Shown here piece after piece: positions 51,349 to 59,692 of a stretch of DNA of 64,000 nt (its first letter is position 1; each line of letters begins with the position of its first letter). Under the pieces are notes generated by a model. The model saw only the letters and a list, made by a program, of their open reading frames with translations. It was not told the origin of the DNA and made no database searches. Source of the DNA: Capnocytophaga gingivalis ATCC 33624 (GTDB lineage: Bacteria; Bacteroidota; Bacteroidia; Flavobacteriales; Flavobacteriaceae); contig NZ_ACLQ01000035.1 in assembly GCF_000174755.1 (NCBI RefSeq), positions 186,001 to 250,000 on the forward strand. The letters run 5' to 3'. Made by a program: the position numbers and the translations under genes.

Positions 51349-51717
51349 TTAGTGATGATTCTTCACCACTTCTTCATCACGGTACTTGCAGCAGTCACTT
51401 ACCTTATTATAATCTTCTTCTGAGGCTTCTACCTTATGAGTACCATCTACAAGACTATTGGAGTGACCAACCTTGGCAATTGCCTCTTGTACTTGTGCTG
51501 TAGAGGTTTTTCTCTTGTCTAAGATAAGAGATAGCTGGTGTGAATTTACATTCCACTGGGCGTACTTAACCCCTTTTACTCCCAAGGCAGCCTTTTCTAT
51601 ACGTGCCTTACAAGAATTACAAATACCCTCTACATTGAGTTGTGCTTTTGCATTTTTACTCTGCGCTACCACAGGCAAAGTAAGGGCTAAGAAAGCCAAA
51701 AGTATGAATCTTTTCAT
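51349..51717 (-). CDS. Periplasmic heavy-metal-associated (HMA) domain protein
   Basis: A 122-residue protein with signal peptide (1-18, VVAQS) and one HMA domain, metal motif GICNSC (G-x-C-x2-C) near residue 33. The tail adds DCCKYRDEEVVKNHH, a second Cys pair and terminal histidines that could also bind metal. It should carry Cu(I) or another soft metal in the periplasm. It lies directly downstream of the TonB-dependent receptor on the same strand (23 nt), so they are co-transcribed. Confidence 0.88.
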   Translation of the reverse strand: MKRFILLAFLALTLPVVAQSKNAKAQLNVEGICNSCKARIEKAALGVKGVKYAQWNVNSHQLSLILDKRKTSTAQVQEAIAKVGHSNSLVDGTHKVEASEEDYNKVSDCCKYRDEEVVKNHH

Positions 51718-51740
51718 GATAAATATATTTAAAAGTTGTT

Positions 51741-53984
51741 TTATTTCAGTTTAAAGCGCAATCCTGCATATATCATACGACCTTGCAGAGGAGCATAGGC
51801 CATAGAAGCATCAAAATAAGTGCCAAAAGGCTGATCGGGAGCTATAATAGCTCTTTTTTGGTAATAGTTAAACAAGTTTTCTGCACCGAGATATACCTCT
51901 ATCATAGGAGAAAAGACACGAGTGATCTGTGCTTGGGTAGTGGTGTAGGCCGCTGCTGTATCCCCCATCTGATAGGCTACAGGATTGGCAGAGGTATCTG
52001 GTAGGCGCTGGCTACCTATAGCATTGAAGGTAGCATCCATACGCCACTGGCGCCCTTCTTGGGGTACAGTCTCATAGGAGAGATTCACCATCCAACGCTC
52101 TTTGGGTTGGAAGGGCTGAGTGCGTCGCCCTGAAGCATAATCTGTCTGTACGTCGAACCACTTATAGGCTACCTTCAAGTGAGTGCGCTTAAGAATCTCA
52201 TAGTTAGCCTCTATCTGGAAATTTGTAGAAAAACTCTTTCCTATGAGGTTATAGAAACTCACTTCTCTGGGATTGTCCCAGTCCACCACCACCTGATTGG
52301 TGAAGTTGGTATAATATAGGTCAGCTACTATTTCTAAGTCTCTTTTCCCCAAGGTTAAATATTGGGTAAAGGAAAGCCCATAGTTCCAAGCTATTTCTGG
52401 GGATAGTCCATAGGTTTTTCCAGTCTGTGTACCTCCAAGACGTATTGTTCTTGCTGTGGAGAAGAGTTTTTGATTCTCAGAGAAGATACTTGCCAAGCGC
52501 TCTCCCCTACCTACTGCAAGGCGTAGCGTACCCTTCTTCCAAGGCATATAGCGCAAGTGGAAGCGTGGAGTGATGAAAGCCCCCATCTTGTTGTGATAGT
52601 CAGCCCTTGCACCAGCTGTAAGTCCAAAGACATCGCCTGCAGAGAGACTGTACTCAAAGAATGCTCCTGCGGAAAAGTCCGTACGGTCATAGTTATCGGA
52701 AAGAGAGGTGGCTCCTACACGCTCGGTAATAATATCAGTGATGCTATTAACCCCTGTGGTAAAGGTGTGATTGGTATTGCCAATAATGGACTTGAATAGA
52801 GCATTAAGATAGATCGTCTTCTGAGAAATATCATACTGATTGAGTCCAAAATAAGAATCCTGTTCATACTGCTTATAGTCTGCCTGAAAGCCCAAACTCT
52901 GATATGGCATATCCTCCCATATATAACCGAGCTTAGCAGAAGCATTCAGTTGGTGGGTCTTATTCTCACTCTGCCAGAGAGTTGGGGCAGAAACAGACGA
53001 GAGTTGCCCTGCTTTTCTTGCGTCATAGAGATAATGCAGGGTAAGGTTGGACATCCAGCCTGTATTAGGATTGGCATATTGCCAGCGATTCATCAGGTTG
53101 ATTTGGCTTCCTGTAGGTACATCCATAAAGCCATCCCCATTGTTGTCCATTTGCATGTTGCGCACATTCCCATGTAGGTAAAGTCCTGTATGCCAATGAT
53201 CTGAAACTTTGGTATTGAGGTGGTTATTGAGTTCAAAACGACCATCCTCACTCCCATATACATTCAAGTAAATAGGGGTATCCAGTATAGGTTTTACCAA
53301 TTCGGTATTGATCTGTCCAGCGATACTCTCATAACCATTGATCACACTCCCTGCTCCCTTGATAATCTGGATATTATCAACCCAAGAGCCTGGGATAAAG
53401 GTCATTCCATACACCTGTGAAGCACCACGTATACTGGGAACATTCTCTTGGGTAAGAGATAAGTATGGACTGGCAAGCCCCAACATCTTTATCTGCTTGG
53501 TGCCCGTTACTGCATCGGCCACAGCTACCTCTGTATTGGAGCTGGTCTCAAAGCTATCTGAGAGGTTGCAGCAAGCTGCCTTAAGCAATTCACCTGAATT
53601 GATATTGACCATACCTGCATTATTCATTTGTAGGCGCTCGGTAGGTTTACGCTTGGCTATGGTGACTTCTACTGCATCCAATTGATTGGCATCCTCCAAC
53701 AAAGTTGAGGTAACAAATCTCACAGGATCGGTGATGGTGATCACTTTTGTTTTGAATCCCACATGGCTCACTACCAGCTTCTTGAGTTCTGGCTTGTACA
53801 ACAGCTTGAAGTGACCTGTATCATCGGTTGTAGTCCCGATGGTAGTTCCCTCCCAATAGATACTCACTCCTGCTTCAGCAAAAGTTTCTGTAGCATCCTT
53901 GAGGGTAATTTTTCCTTGCACCATAGTCTGGGCAAAAAGAGATAAAGGTAGCATCAGTAATGCTAATATGATATATTTTTTCAT
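51741..53984 (-). CDS. TonB-dependent outer membrane receptor, AACC-type
   Basis: A 747-residue receptor: signal peptide (1-19, SLFAQ), a carboxypeptidase-like regulatory domain (about 22-100), a plug domain from about 125 and a 22-strand barrel ending AGLRFKLK. The plug has the word LLKAACCNLSDSFET, with vicinal cysteines, typical for the Bacteroidota receptors that neighbour HMA proteins; the pair is a plausible soft-metal ligand. It would import copper or a copper complex with TonB energy. The ATG at 53982-53984 was chosen over an upstream extension without signal features. Confidence 0.9.
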   Translation of the reverse strand: MKKYIILALLMLPLSLFAQTMVQGKITLKDATETFAEAGVSIYWEGTTIGTTTDDTGHFKLLYKPELKKLVVSHVGFKTKVITITDPVRFVTSTLLEDANQLDAVEVTIAKRKPTERLQMNNAGMVNINSGELLKAACCNLSDSFETSSNTEVAVADAVTGTKQIKMLGLASPYLSLTQENVPSIRGASQVYGMTFIPGSWVDNIQIIKGAGSVINGYESIAGQINTELVKPILDTPIYLNVYGSEDGRFELNNHLNTKVSDHWHTGLYLHGNVRNMQMDNNGDGFMDVPTGSQINLMNRWQYANPNTGWMSNLTLHYLYDARKAGQLSSVSAPTLWQSENKTHQLNASAKLGYIWEDMPYQSLGFQADYKQYEQDSYFGLNQYDISQKTIYLNALFKSIIGNTNHTFTTGVNSITDIITERVGATSLSDNYDRTDFSAGAFFEYSLSAGDVFGLTAGARADYHNKMGAFITPRFHLRYMPWKKGTLRLAVGRGERLASIFSENQKLFSTARTIRLGGTQTGKTYGLSPEIAWNYGLSFTQYLTLGKRDLEIVADLYYTNFTNQVVVDWDNPREVSFYNLIGKSFSTNFQIEANYEILKRTHLKVAYKWFDVQTDYASGRRTQPFQPKERWMVNLSYETVPQEGRQWRMDATFNAIGSQRLPDTSANPVAYQMGDTAAAYTTTQAQITRVFSPMIEVYLGAENLFNYYQKRAIIAPDQPFGTYFDASMAYAPLQGRMIYAGLRFKLK

Positions 53985-54143
53985 TGTTAGTTTTCTTTTG
54001 ATTTTATAGGATTTCGAAGGTGTTTTTTTGAAAACACACACATAGAGACACCACTGATAGTGTCTTAACAAGATGCAAGAGCCTCCCTTCTACCATTATA
54101 GGGAAAGAATATGACTCCTGAAAAATAAAATCTGTCAGAAAAG
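53985..54143 (-). promoter_or_regulatory. Leader region of the TonB receptor gene with two hairpins
   Basis: Between the two minus-strand genes lie GTGTTTT / AAAACAC (54020-54037, 4-nt loop) and AGACAC / GTGTCT (54046-54065, 8-nt loop). Neither has a clear T-run on the minus strand, so they could be a regulatory leader or a weak terminator of the Cys/His-rich gene. No good promoter match was found. Confidence 0.35.
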
Positions 54144-54560
54144 CTAACAAAGAAATTGCTGAAAAAGAATCGGTATGTTCCTTGTCAGCTGTGGAGAAGA
54201 AGAATAAAAAGGCTGTTTCCCCTTCATAGAAATAGTTTCTATCAAGAAGACAACCTTAGGTGATATAATAGTAGGAACTACTTGTTTTTGAACAAGTTTT
54301 AAAGTATGTTCTAATTCTGTTTTTTCTAACCTTGCATAGGAGGACATGGGTGCCACTTGGCAGCAAGTATGCTTAGGAGCAGCTCCTTGTTTTTCTTTGC
54401 AGCACTCAGGTACATCGTCCTTGTGACAGGACTTTGCCTGCTTATGTTGTTGGGTATGCTGTTTTTGGCAGGCATGCGGGGTCGCTTCACTGGTAAGCGG
54501 TAAAGCTAACAAGCAAAGCGTCATCACAAAAGCACATATTTTAGCAAAAACAGTGTTCAT
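54144..54560 (-). CDS. Exported Cys/His-rich protein (candidate metal-binding)
   Basis: A 138-residue protein with signal peptide (1-26, ending TSEA) followed by a 50-residue Cys/His/Gln-rich stretch (HACQKQHTQQHKQ, CHKDDVPECCKEK, HTCCQ) that holds eight cysteines or so and several histidines, then a plain C-terminal part. The residues suggest binding of copper, zinc or a similar metal in the periplasm. No named family recognised with certainty. It reads toward the TonB receptor gene and has its own promoter. Confidence 0.7.
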   Translation of the reverse strand: MNTVFAKICAFVMTLCLLALPLTSEATPHACQKQHTQQHKQAKSCHKDDVPECCKEKQGAAPKHTCCQVAPMSSYARLEKTELEHTLKLVQKQVVPTIISPKVVFLIETISMKGKQPFYSSSPQLTRNIPILFQQFLC

Positions 54561-54580
54561 CGCAAGATTATAAATCGCGG

Positions 54581-54588
54581 CAAAAGTA
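54581..54588 (-). promoter_or_regulatory. Bacteroidota -7 element for the Cys/His-rich gene
   Basis: TACTTTTG on the minus strand, 20 nt upstream of the ATG. Confidence 0.55.
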
Positions 54589-54721
54589 CAATATTTTTCC
54601 TAATAAAAAAAATTTTTTTTCTATTTCTCTGGCATAGAATATAAAATACCCTATTTACAACATAAAAACATATTGAAAATCAATACATTAAATTACTTAT
54701 AAAAAATGTTATAAATAAGAC

Positions 54722-54751
54722 TTGTTTATCTCAAAAAAAGTTGTATCTTTG
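54722..54751 (+). promoter_or_regulatory. Promoter for the CxGKC protein gene
   Basis: TTG at 54722-54724, 19-nt spacer, TATCTTTG at 54744-54751; the ATG follows 34 nt later. Confidence 0.75.
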
Positions 54752-54785
54752 CCCTATCTTAATCTGAGTTATAAAACTTACTCTT

Positions 54786-55166
54786 ATGAAGCGTACTGTG
54801 AGTTTCATATTATCCTTACTCATACTGCTGATAGCCTTTCAGCAGACGCTTCTTATTGTGCACTACCATCTGAATCGAGACTTTATTGAGAAGGCTTACT
54901 GTATCAATAAAGATAAAAAAGAGATGGATTGTCATGGAAAGTGTCATCTTAAGAAAAATATAGAGGACACCTCCCACACCTCTGACAAGCTCTTAAATCT
55001 TAAAGATATAGACATTGTACTTCAGCAACCCTTTTCTTTTGAAACAGCTATAGTACATACTCTGGAGGAAATGCCTCCTTTCTTCTTCAAGGAACAATTG
55101 CTTATTCATAAAATAGTCAAAAAGCAAATGCGTCCTCCCATTTCTTCTACTACTTACCTTTGTTAA
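54786..55166 (+). CDS. Small membrane-anchored CxGKC protein
   Basis: A 126-residue protein with an N-terminal hydrophobic helix (about 5-27) that may be a signal anchor, then YCINKDKKEMDCHGKCHLKK (residues 38-57), a C-x9-C-x-G-K-C-x-L pattern with histidines. I know this pattern from unnamed Bacteroidota proteins near metal receptors; the function is unestablished. The motif would suit copper or another soft metal on the periplasmic side. It is divergent from the Cys/His-rich gene. Confidence 0.7.
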   Translation: MKRTVSFILSLLILLIAFQQTLLIVHYHLNRDFIEKAYCINKDKKEMDCHGKCHLKKNIEDTSHTSDKLLNLKDIDIVLQQPFSFETAIVHTLEEMPPFFFKEQLLIHKIVKKQMRPPISSTTYLC

Positions 55167-55462
55167 TGTAACCTTTCAAGGGAAGGTTGTGCCTTGTCTG
55201 CAGGATATTTCCACAGAATGAGCGCTTTCCACATGCTCTATTCCTATCCTATAAGGACAAGGAGTACTCCCTATACATTAGCTAAAAAATCCACAATTTA
55301 TTTAAGAAGATATCTCTAAAAGAAAGAAATACTCATTTCTTAGAGACAAGAATGAGTATTTCTTTTTTTATCCTCATTTTAACCACTTTAGTATTTCCCC
55401 TTAATCACTAGGGTTGGGTGTCTATGCCCTTAAAATTCTATTAATTCTTAATTATCCATAAA
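55167..55462. other. Intergenic region before the MbnP/MbnH cluster
   Basis: About 296 nt without a gene. It contains the terminator at 55323-55370 and little else; I see no convincing TAnnTTTG box in front of the first mbnP-like gene, so its transcription start is unclear (transcription might pass the terminator from the CxGKC gene). Confidence 0.5.
55323..55370 (+). terminator. Terminator or attenuator upstream of the MbnP/MbnH cluster
   Basis: 15-bp perfect stem AAAGAAATACTCATT / AATGAGTATTTCTTT, 13-nt loop, then a T-run. It is 157 nt after the CxGKC gene and 93 nt before the first mbnP-like gene. Confidence 0.85.
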
Positions 55463-56377
55463 ATGAGAAATTTAAAAACTTTCCTAATTGCTACCACTGC
55501 AATAGTGGCACTTTCATCTTGCAGTAAAGACAATAATACTCCTCAGCCTGCCAAGCCTAATCCAGGACAAGAGGAAAAGCCTACTCCAGAACTACAAGGA
55601 AATGGAAAAATCGCCTTACAGTTCGAAAACTATGTGGGAGAAGAAAAACTCACCTTAGGAGCAGATGCTAATGCTGCTAAAGCATATACTTCCAATGGGC
55701 AGACCCTCAAATTCTCAGAGGTAAAATATGTGATCAGTAATATCCGCTTAATAAAAACAGATGGCAAGGTTGTTGACTATAATAGTGATAATCTTGATAC
55801 AGGAGCCTTTGTATTGGATCAATCAAAACCAACTTCCTTAAAAATAGACCTAAATAATTTACCCTCAGGTCAATACAAAGAAATTCAGTTTGATTATGGA
55901 ATTCGCAAGGAACTAAATAATTTGGATGAGACCAAGTTTCCTAAGTTCTACAATGCTGCGGGAAAAAATGATACTCGTATGCATTGGGAATGGGGAAAAG
56001 GATATCGTTTTACTAAAATTGAAGGTTTTTGGGGTGATCAAGACAAACCTTTATCCATTCATACAGGTAGTACTATTAAGGACAGGGACACAAAGAAAAT
56101 TGGAGTTGACGCCTGCCGTATTATAAAACTCCCTTTCCCTAAAGAAATCTCTATCAGTAATAAAGACACAGAGATTTCGATTATTGCTGATTTTGACAAA
56201 CTCCTTAATGGCACTAAAAAAATCACCCTAACGGAGGATGATCCTGACAATAATCCTAATCATAGTGCAACACCCAGTACCCATTCTGCCTTACAAATGA
56301 TAGATTTCGTGAATAATCTTGCAGGAGACAATCAGAATAATACTGTAGGAATGTTCAAGATAGCGACCTTGAAATAA
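55463..56377 (+). CDS. MbnP-family copper-binding lipoprotein, copy 1
   Basis: A 304-residue lipoprotein (lipobox LSSC, Cys20; Pro/Glu-rich linker 24-44) with an MbnP-like domain from about 47. The core word MHWEWGKGYRFTKIEG (residues 173-188, Trp175 and Trp177) and SIHTGS (His200) match the family, in which a tryptophan is oxidised to kynurenine by an MbnH di-heme enzyme and helps bind Cu(I). A cysteine (DACRI) follows near 217. One base separates its stop from the ATG of the MbnH-type gene. Which tryptophan is modified is unknown. Confidence 0.85.
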   Translation: MRNLKTFLIATTAIVALSSCSKDNNTPQPAKPNPGQEEKPTPELQGNGKIALQFENYVGEEKLTLGADANAAKAYTSNGQTLKFSEVKYVISNIRLIKTDGKVVDYNSDNLDTGAFVLDQSKPTSLKIDLNNLPSGQYKEIQFDYGIRKELNNLDETKFPKFYNAAGKNDTRMHWEWGKGYRFTKIEGFWGDQDKPLSIHTGSTIKDRDTKKIGVDACRIIKLPFPKEISISNKDTEISIIADFDKLLNGTKKITLTEDDPDNNPNHSATPSTHSALQMIDFVNNLAGDNQNNTVGMFKIATLK

Positions 56378-56378
56378 T

Positions 56379-57434
56379 ATGCATTTTTATTTACAAAATA
56401 TAAAAATCAACACTTTAAAATTCTTTATTTTTGTACTTTTCTTTTCTTCTTGTAAAAAAGAAGAAACAGCAAAAATAGAGCTCTTTAATAATCCGGTCCT
56501 TTCCTTGGATAAACCTTCTAATTTTCCTGAGTTTGACTCCTATAATCTTAGGACTAATGCCCCTACCTTAGTAGGAGTCGAAATAGGTAAAAAGTTATTC
56601 TTTGACAAGCAATTAAGCAGAAATAACACTATCTCCTGTAATTCTTGTCATACGAGTGCTTATGCTTATGGAGATAATAAGCATAAGGCCATAGGTATTG
56701 ATGGACGAATTGGTCTTCGCAACACTCCGCCCATACAAAACATGATTTTTCTAAATACTTATATGTGGGATGGAGCGGTGATTGATCTTAAGGATCAGCC
56801 TATTATTCCTATTATTACCCATGAAGAAATGGATTCTTCTATCAGTGAAGTACTCAGAAAAGTTCAGAAAGATGATACCTATATAAAACTTTTTAAAAGA
56901 GCTTATCCCGATGGAGAGATTACTTCTAAGCGTATATTAGAATGTTTAGCTCAATTTATGTTTACCCTAATATCCGCTAATAGTAAGTATGACAAGATTA
57001 TGCGGAATGAAGGCGTTTCCTTTTCTGCTGAGGAACAGAAAGGATATCTTATATTCCAACAAAAATGTGCTTCTTGTCACAAAGAACCTTTGTTCACTGA
57101 TCAATCTTTTCGAAATATTGGATTCCCTAAGAATCCTAATAAAATAGAAGAAAAGGGAGTAGCAAGAGTTTCAGGAGAAAAAGCTGATCTGTACAAGTTC
57201 AGAGTCCCTAGTTTGCGAAATATAGAGGTTACGGCTCCTTATGGTGATCATGGACAATTCACTTCTTTGGAAGAAGTACTTTCTTATCTGGATCAAGGAG
57301 TAGAAAATGATGCCAATTTAGACCCTTATCTAAAAGAAAATGGAAATAGGATTCCCCTCTCAAAAGAGGAAAAAAAGTATGTGATTTCTTTTCTAAAAAC
57401 ATTAACTGACTATACTTTTATCAAAAATAATTAA
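56379..57434 (+). CDS. Di-heme cytochrome c peroxidase-family lipoprotein, MbnH-type, copy 1
   Basis: A 351-residue protein of the MauG/CcpA/MbnH superfamily, with two c-type heme motifs, CNSCH (87-91) and CASCH (230-234). The N-terminus has a hydrophobic segment ending SSC, consistent with a lipoprotein. The inter-heme segment MWDGAVIDL near 129, with its tryptophan, is as expected for electron sharing between hemes. Adjacency to an mbnP-like gene makes MbnH-type activity (tryptophan to kynurenine on the partner) more likely than simple H2O2 detoxification. Confidence 0.87.
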   Translation: MHFYLQNIKINTLKFFIFVLFFSSCKKEETAKIELFNNPVLSLDKPSNFPEFDSYNLRTNAPTLVGVEIGKKLFFDKQLSRNNTISCNSCHTSAYAYGDNKHKAIGIDGRIGLRNTPPIQNMIFLNTYMWDGAVIDLKDQPIIPIITHEEMDSSISEVLRKVQKDDTYIKLFKRAYPDGEITSKRILECLAQFMFTLISANSKYDKIMRNEGVSFSAEEQKGYLIFQQKCASCHKEPLFTDQSFRNIGFPKNPNKIEEKGVARVSGEKADLYKFRVPSLRNIEVTAPYGDHGQFTSLEEVLSYLDQGVENDANLDPYLKENGNRIPLSKEEKKYVISFLKTLTDYTFIKNN

Positions 57435-57437
57435 AAC

Positions 57438-58472
57438 ATGAAAAAAATATTATTAACTATTCTTGTATGCGCTTCATTGGCGTTTACTCAATGTAAAAAG
57501 GAGGATAACTCAGACCCTTTAAAAAAAGAAGAAACAAAACCCTCTTTAAAGGATTTTTCTCTATCCCAAAACAATGTATCTCTTACTAAAGAGACTGAAC
57601 AGAAGATAGAAATTACTTCTGGGAATAATGAATATACCTTTGAACAATCAGAAGAAGATAAAAAAATTGCACAAGTATCTCTCTCTTCTGACAAGAAAGA
57701 AGTTGTAATTAAAGCACTTACTGAAGGAAAAATCTCTATAAAAATTACAGATGTTCCTTCTAAAAAAGAAATATCTTTAGTCATTTTTGTCTTCTCGAAA
57801 GTAACTCCTAAAGATTATGAACTCAGCCCTGACAAAAAGACCTTGATTAAGTGGATCGGATCCAACACGAAGAGTTTGGATATGAATATTATAGAAGCTC
57901 TTAAAGGGGTTACCAATATAGAAGAAGAAGCTTTTTCCGAAAATAAAAATATTGAACAAATTATTCTTCCAAAAGGACTTACTTCTCTGGCTGATAAGGT
58001 TTTTGTGGATTGTATCAATCTAAAAACAGTTTCCATTCCTGACACAGTAATAAGTATCGGAAGAGGAGCTTTTGGAGGTTGTACCAACTTAGAAGAAGTA
58101 CAGCTTCCTAAAGGACTTACTGAAATCAAAGATACATTCTTCTATGGATGTAAATCCCTTACTAAGATTACAATCCCTGAAGGAGTTGAATCTGTTGGTT
58201 ATAATGCCTTTGAAGAAACTCCTATCAAAGAAATCATTTTCCCTACTGCTCTCAAAACATTAGACACTGATGTCGTTGCATGGTGTGAAAAACTGGAAAA
58301 GATAGTATTCAAAGGTACTACTCCTCCTACTATTGATTATAGTTCTCTAAAAAGAAAGGTAGAGAATCCTCCTTTGAAGATATATGTCCCTAAAGGGAAA
58401 AAACAAACTTATATCAATAGCTCTGAAGAATGGAAAGACTTAGAAGAACTTATCGTAGAGAGTAACTCTTAG
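57438..58472 (+). CDS. BspA-type leucine-rich-repeat lipoprotein
   Basis: A 344-residue lipoprotein (hydrophobic signal ending FTQC, Cys19) with an Ig-like (Big-type) N-terminal part (about 45-125) and five to six LRR_5 repeats of about 23 residues at 150-300, recognisable by IEEEAFSENKNIEQIILPKGL, SIGRGAFGGCTNLEEVQLPKGL and IKDTFFYGCKSLTKITIPEGV (key words GAFGGCTNL, FFYGCKSL). BspA-like proteins of oral Bacteroidota bind fibronectin or other bacteria. Its place between two MbnP/MbnH pairs, 3 nt after mbnH copy 1, is unexplained. Confidence 0.85.
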   Translation: MKKILLTILVCASLAFTQCKKEDNSDPLKKEETKPSLKDFSLSQNNVSLTKETEQKIEITSGNNEYTFEQSEEDKKIAQVSLSSDKKEVVIKALTEGKISIKITDVPSKKEISLVIFVFSKVTPKDYELSPDKKTLIKWIGSNTKSLDMNIIEALKGVTNIEEEAFSENKNIEQIILPKGLTSLADKVFVDCINLKTVSIPDTVISIGRGAFGGCTNLEEVQLPKGLTEIKDTFFYGCKSLTKITIPEGVESVGYNAFEETPIKEIIFPTALKTLDTDVVAWCEKLEKIVFKGTTPPTIDYSSLKRKVENPPLKIYVPKGKKQTYINSSEEWKDLEELIVESNS

Positions 58473-58539
58473 TCTTTATCTAACTAAGGCTACAAATTAA
58501 TACATTATCCATTAAAATTATTATTAATACATATTAAAA

Positions 58540-59613
58540 ATGAGAAATTTCAGAACACTCGTTATCGCTACCACTGCAATAGCGGCACTTTCATCTTGCA
58601 GTAAAGACAATAATACTCCTCAGCCTGGCAAGCCTAATCCAGGACAAGAGGAAAAGCCTACTCCAGAACTACAAGGAAATGGAAAAATCGCCTTACAGTT
58701 CGAAAACTATGTAGGCAATGAGAAACTCACCTTAGGAGCAGATGCTAATACTGCTAAAGCCTATACTTCCAATGGACAAACTCTCAAGTTCTCAGAGGTA
58801 AAATATGTGATTACCAATATAGTCCTTGTAAAAGCAGATGGTACCAAGGTTGCTTATCATACTGAAGACTTAGATAAGGGAGGTTTTCTTATCAATCAAG
58901 AAAACACCGCTTCTCTGTCCCCTATTCTTAGTAAAATTCCTCAAGGGGACTACAAAGGAATAGAATTTGGATTGGGGGTAAAAAAAGAGCTTAATAACCT
59001 TTCCTTACAAGACAAATTTCCTAATTTCTACCGCCTTACAGGTTCTTTCAAACAAGCACAAATCATGCACTGGGAATGGGCTAATGGCTATCGCTTTGTA
59101 AAACTTGAAGGTTGGTTCTCCAACCCTACTCCTGGTAAAAACAATAAAGGAGAAGATCTTCCTGCTATTACAGATGGAGAGCTCTCCATCCATATCGGAA
59201 GTGCTTTCAAGGGTACTAAGGTAGTAGATGATGACCAAAAAGTAAAAGAAATCAAAGATGAAGTGCTCAATACGGATAGAGATGCTTTCCGTTTTGTTTC
59301 TTTAGAATTTCCTAAGCTCCTCTCTGTTAAGGAAAATACTCCTGCTAAGGTAACAATCAAAGCTGATTTTGATAAACTCATCAATGGCACTAACAAAATA
59401 TCTTTGACCGGAAAAATCCCTGTAGTTCATAGCCTTGCGAATATGTTCCCTTTCGTTAATAACATAGGAGGTAACCAAGGGATTGACGGAAAACAAATCA
59501 TTATAAAAGATATTCCTACTAAGAAAAATCCTGATCCTAAGGATCCTCAATCTGGTTTAGATAATAGTAAATTGGACAAAGTCGGCATGTTCTCTGTTAT
59601 TAATGTAGAATAA
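58540..59613 (+). CDS. MbnP-family copper-binding lipoprotein, copy 2
   Basis: A 357-residue paralogue of copy 1: same lipobox (LSSC, Cys20), linker and core word MHWEWANGYRFVKLEG (176-191; Trp178, Trp180) and SIHIGS (His218). The first 90 codons are almost identical in DNA to copy 1, the rest is about half identical in protein and has a longer loop around 195-215 and an extended C-terminus. The cysteine that copy 1 has near 217 is replaced (RDAFRF), so the metal site may differ. Confidence 0.86.
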   Translation: MRNFRTLVIATTAIAALSSCSKDNNTPQPGKPNPGQEEKPTPELQGNGKIALQFENYVGNEKLTLGADANTAKAYTSNGQTLKFSEVKYVITNIVLVKADGTKVAYHTEDLDKGGFLINQENTASLSPILSKIPQGDYKGIEFGLGVKKELNNLSLQDKFPNFYRLTGSFKQAQIMHWEWANGYRFVKLEGWFSNPTPGKNNKGEDLPAITDGELSIHIGSAFKGTKVVDDDQKVKEIKDEVLNTDRDAFRFVSLEFPKLLSVKENTPAKVTIKADFDKLINGTNKISLTGKIPVVHSLANMFPFVNNIGGNQGIDGKQIIIKDIPTKKNPDPKDPQSGLDNSKLDKVGMFSVINVE

Positions 59614-59633
59614 TTACTTTCCTACTATACTCT

Positions 59634-59671
59634 GCCTGTACTTAAGAATATTTAAGTGCAGGCTATTTTTT
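59634..59671 (+). terminator. Terminator-like hairpin between mbnP copy 2 and mbnH copy 2
   Basis: 12-bp stem GCCTGTACTTAA / TTAAGTGCAGGC (one G-U pair), 6-nt loop, then TATTTTTT. It would lower expression of the downstream di-heme gene relative to mbnP. Confidence 0.8.
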
Positions 59672-59692
59672 CCTTAACTATTTATATTTTCT

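Noticed and set aside
56379-57434. Plain H2O2-detoxifying cytochrome c peroxidase
   Set aside because: Possible, but less likely given adjacency to an mbnP-like gene in both copies.
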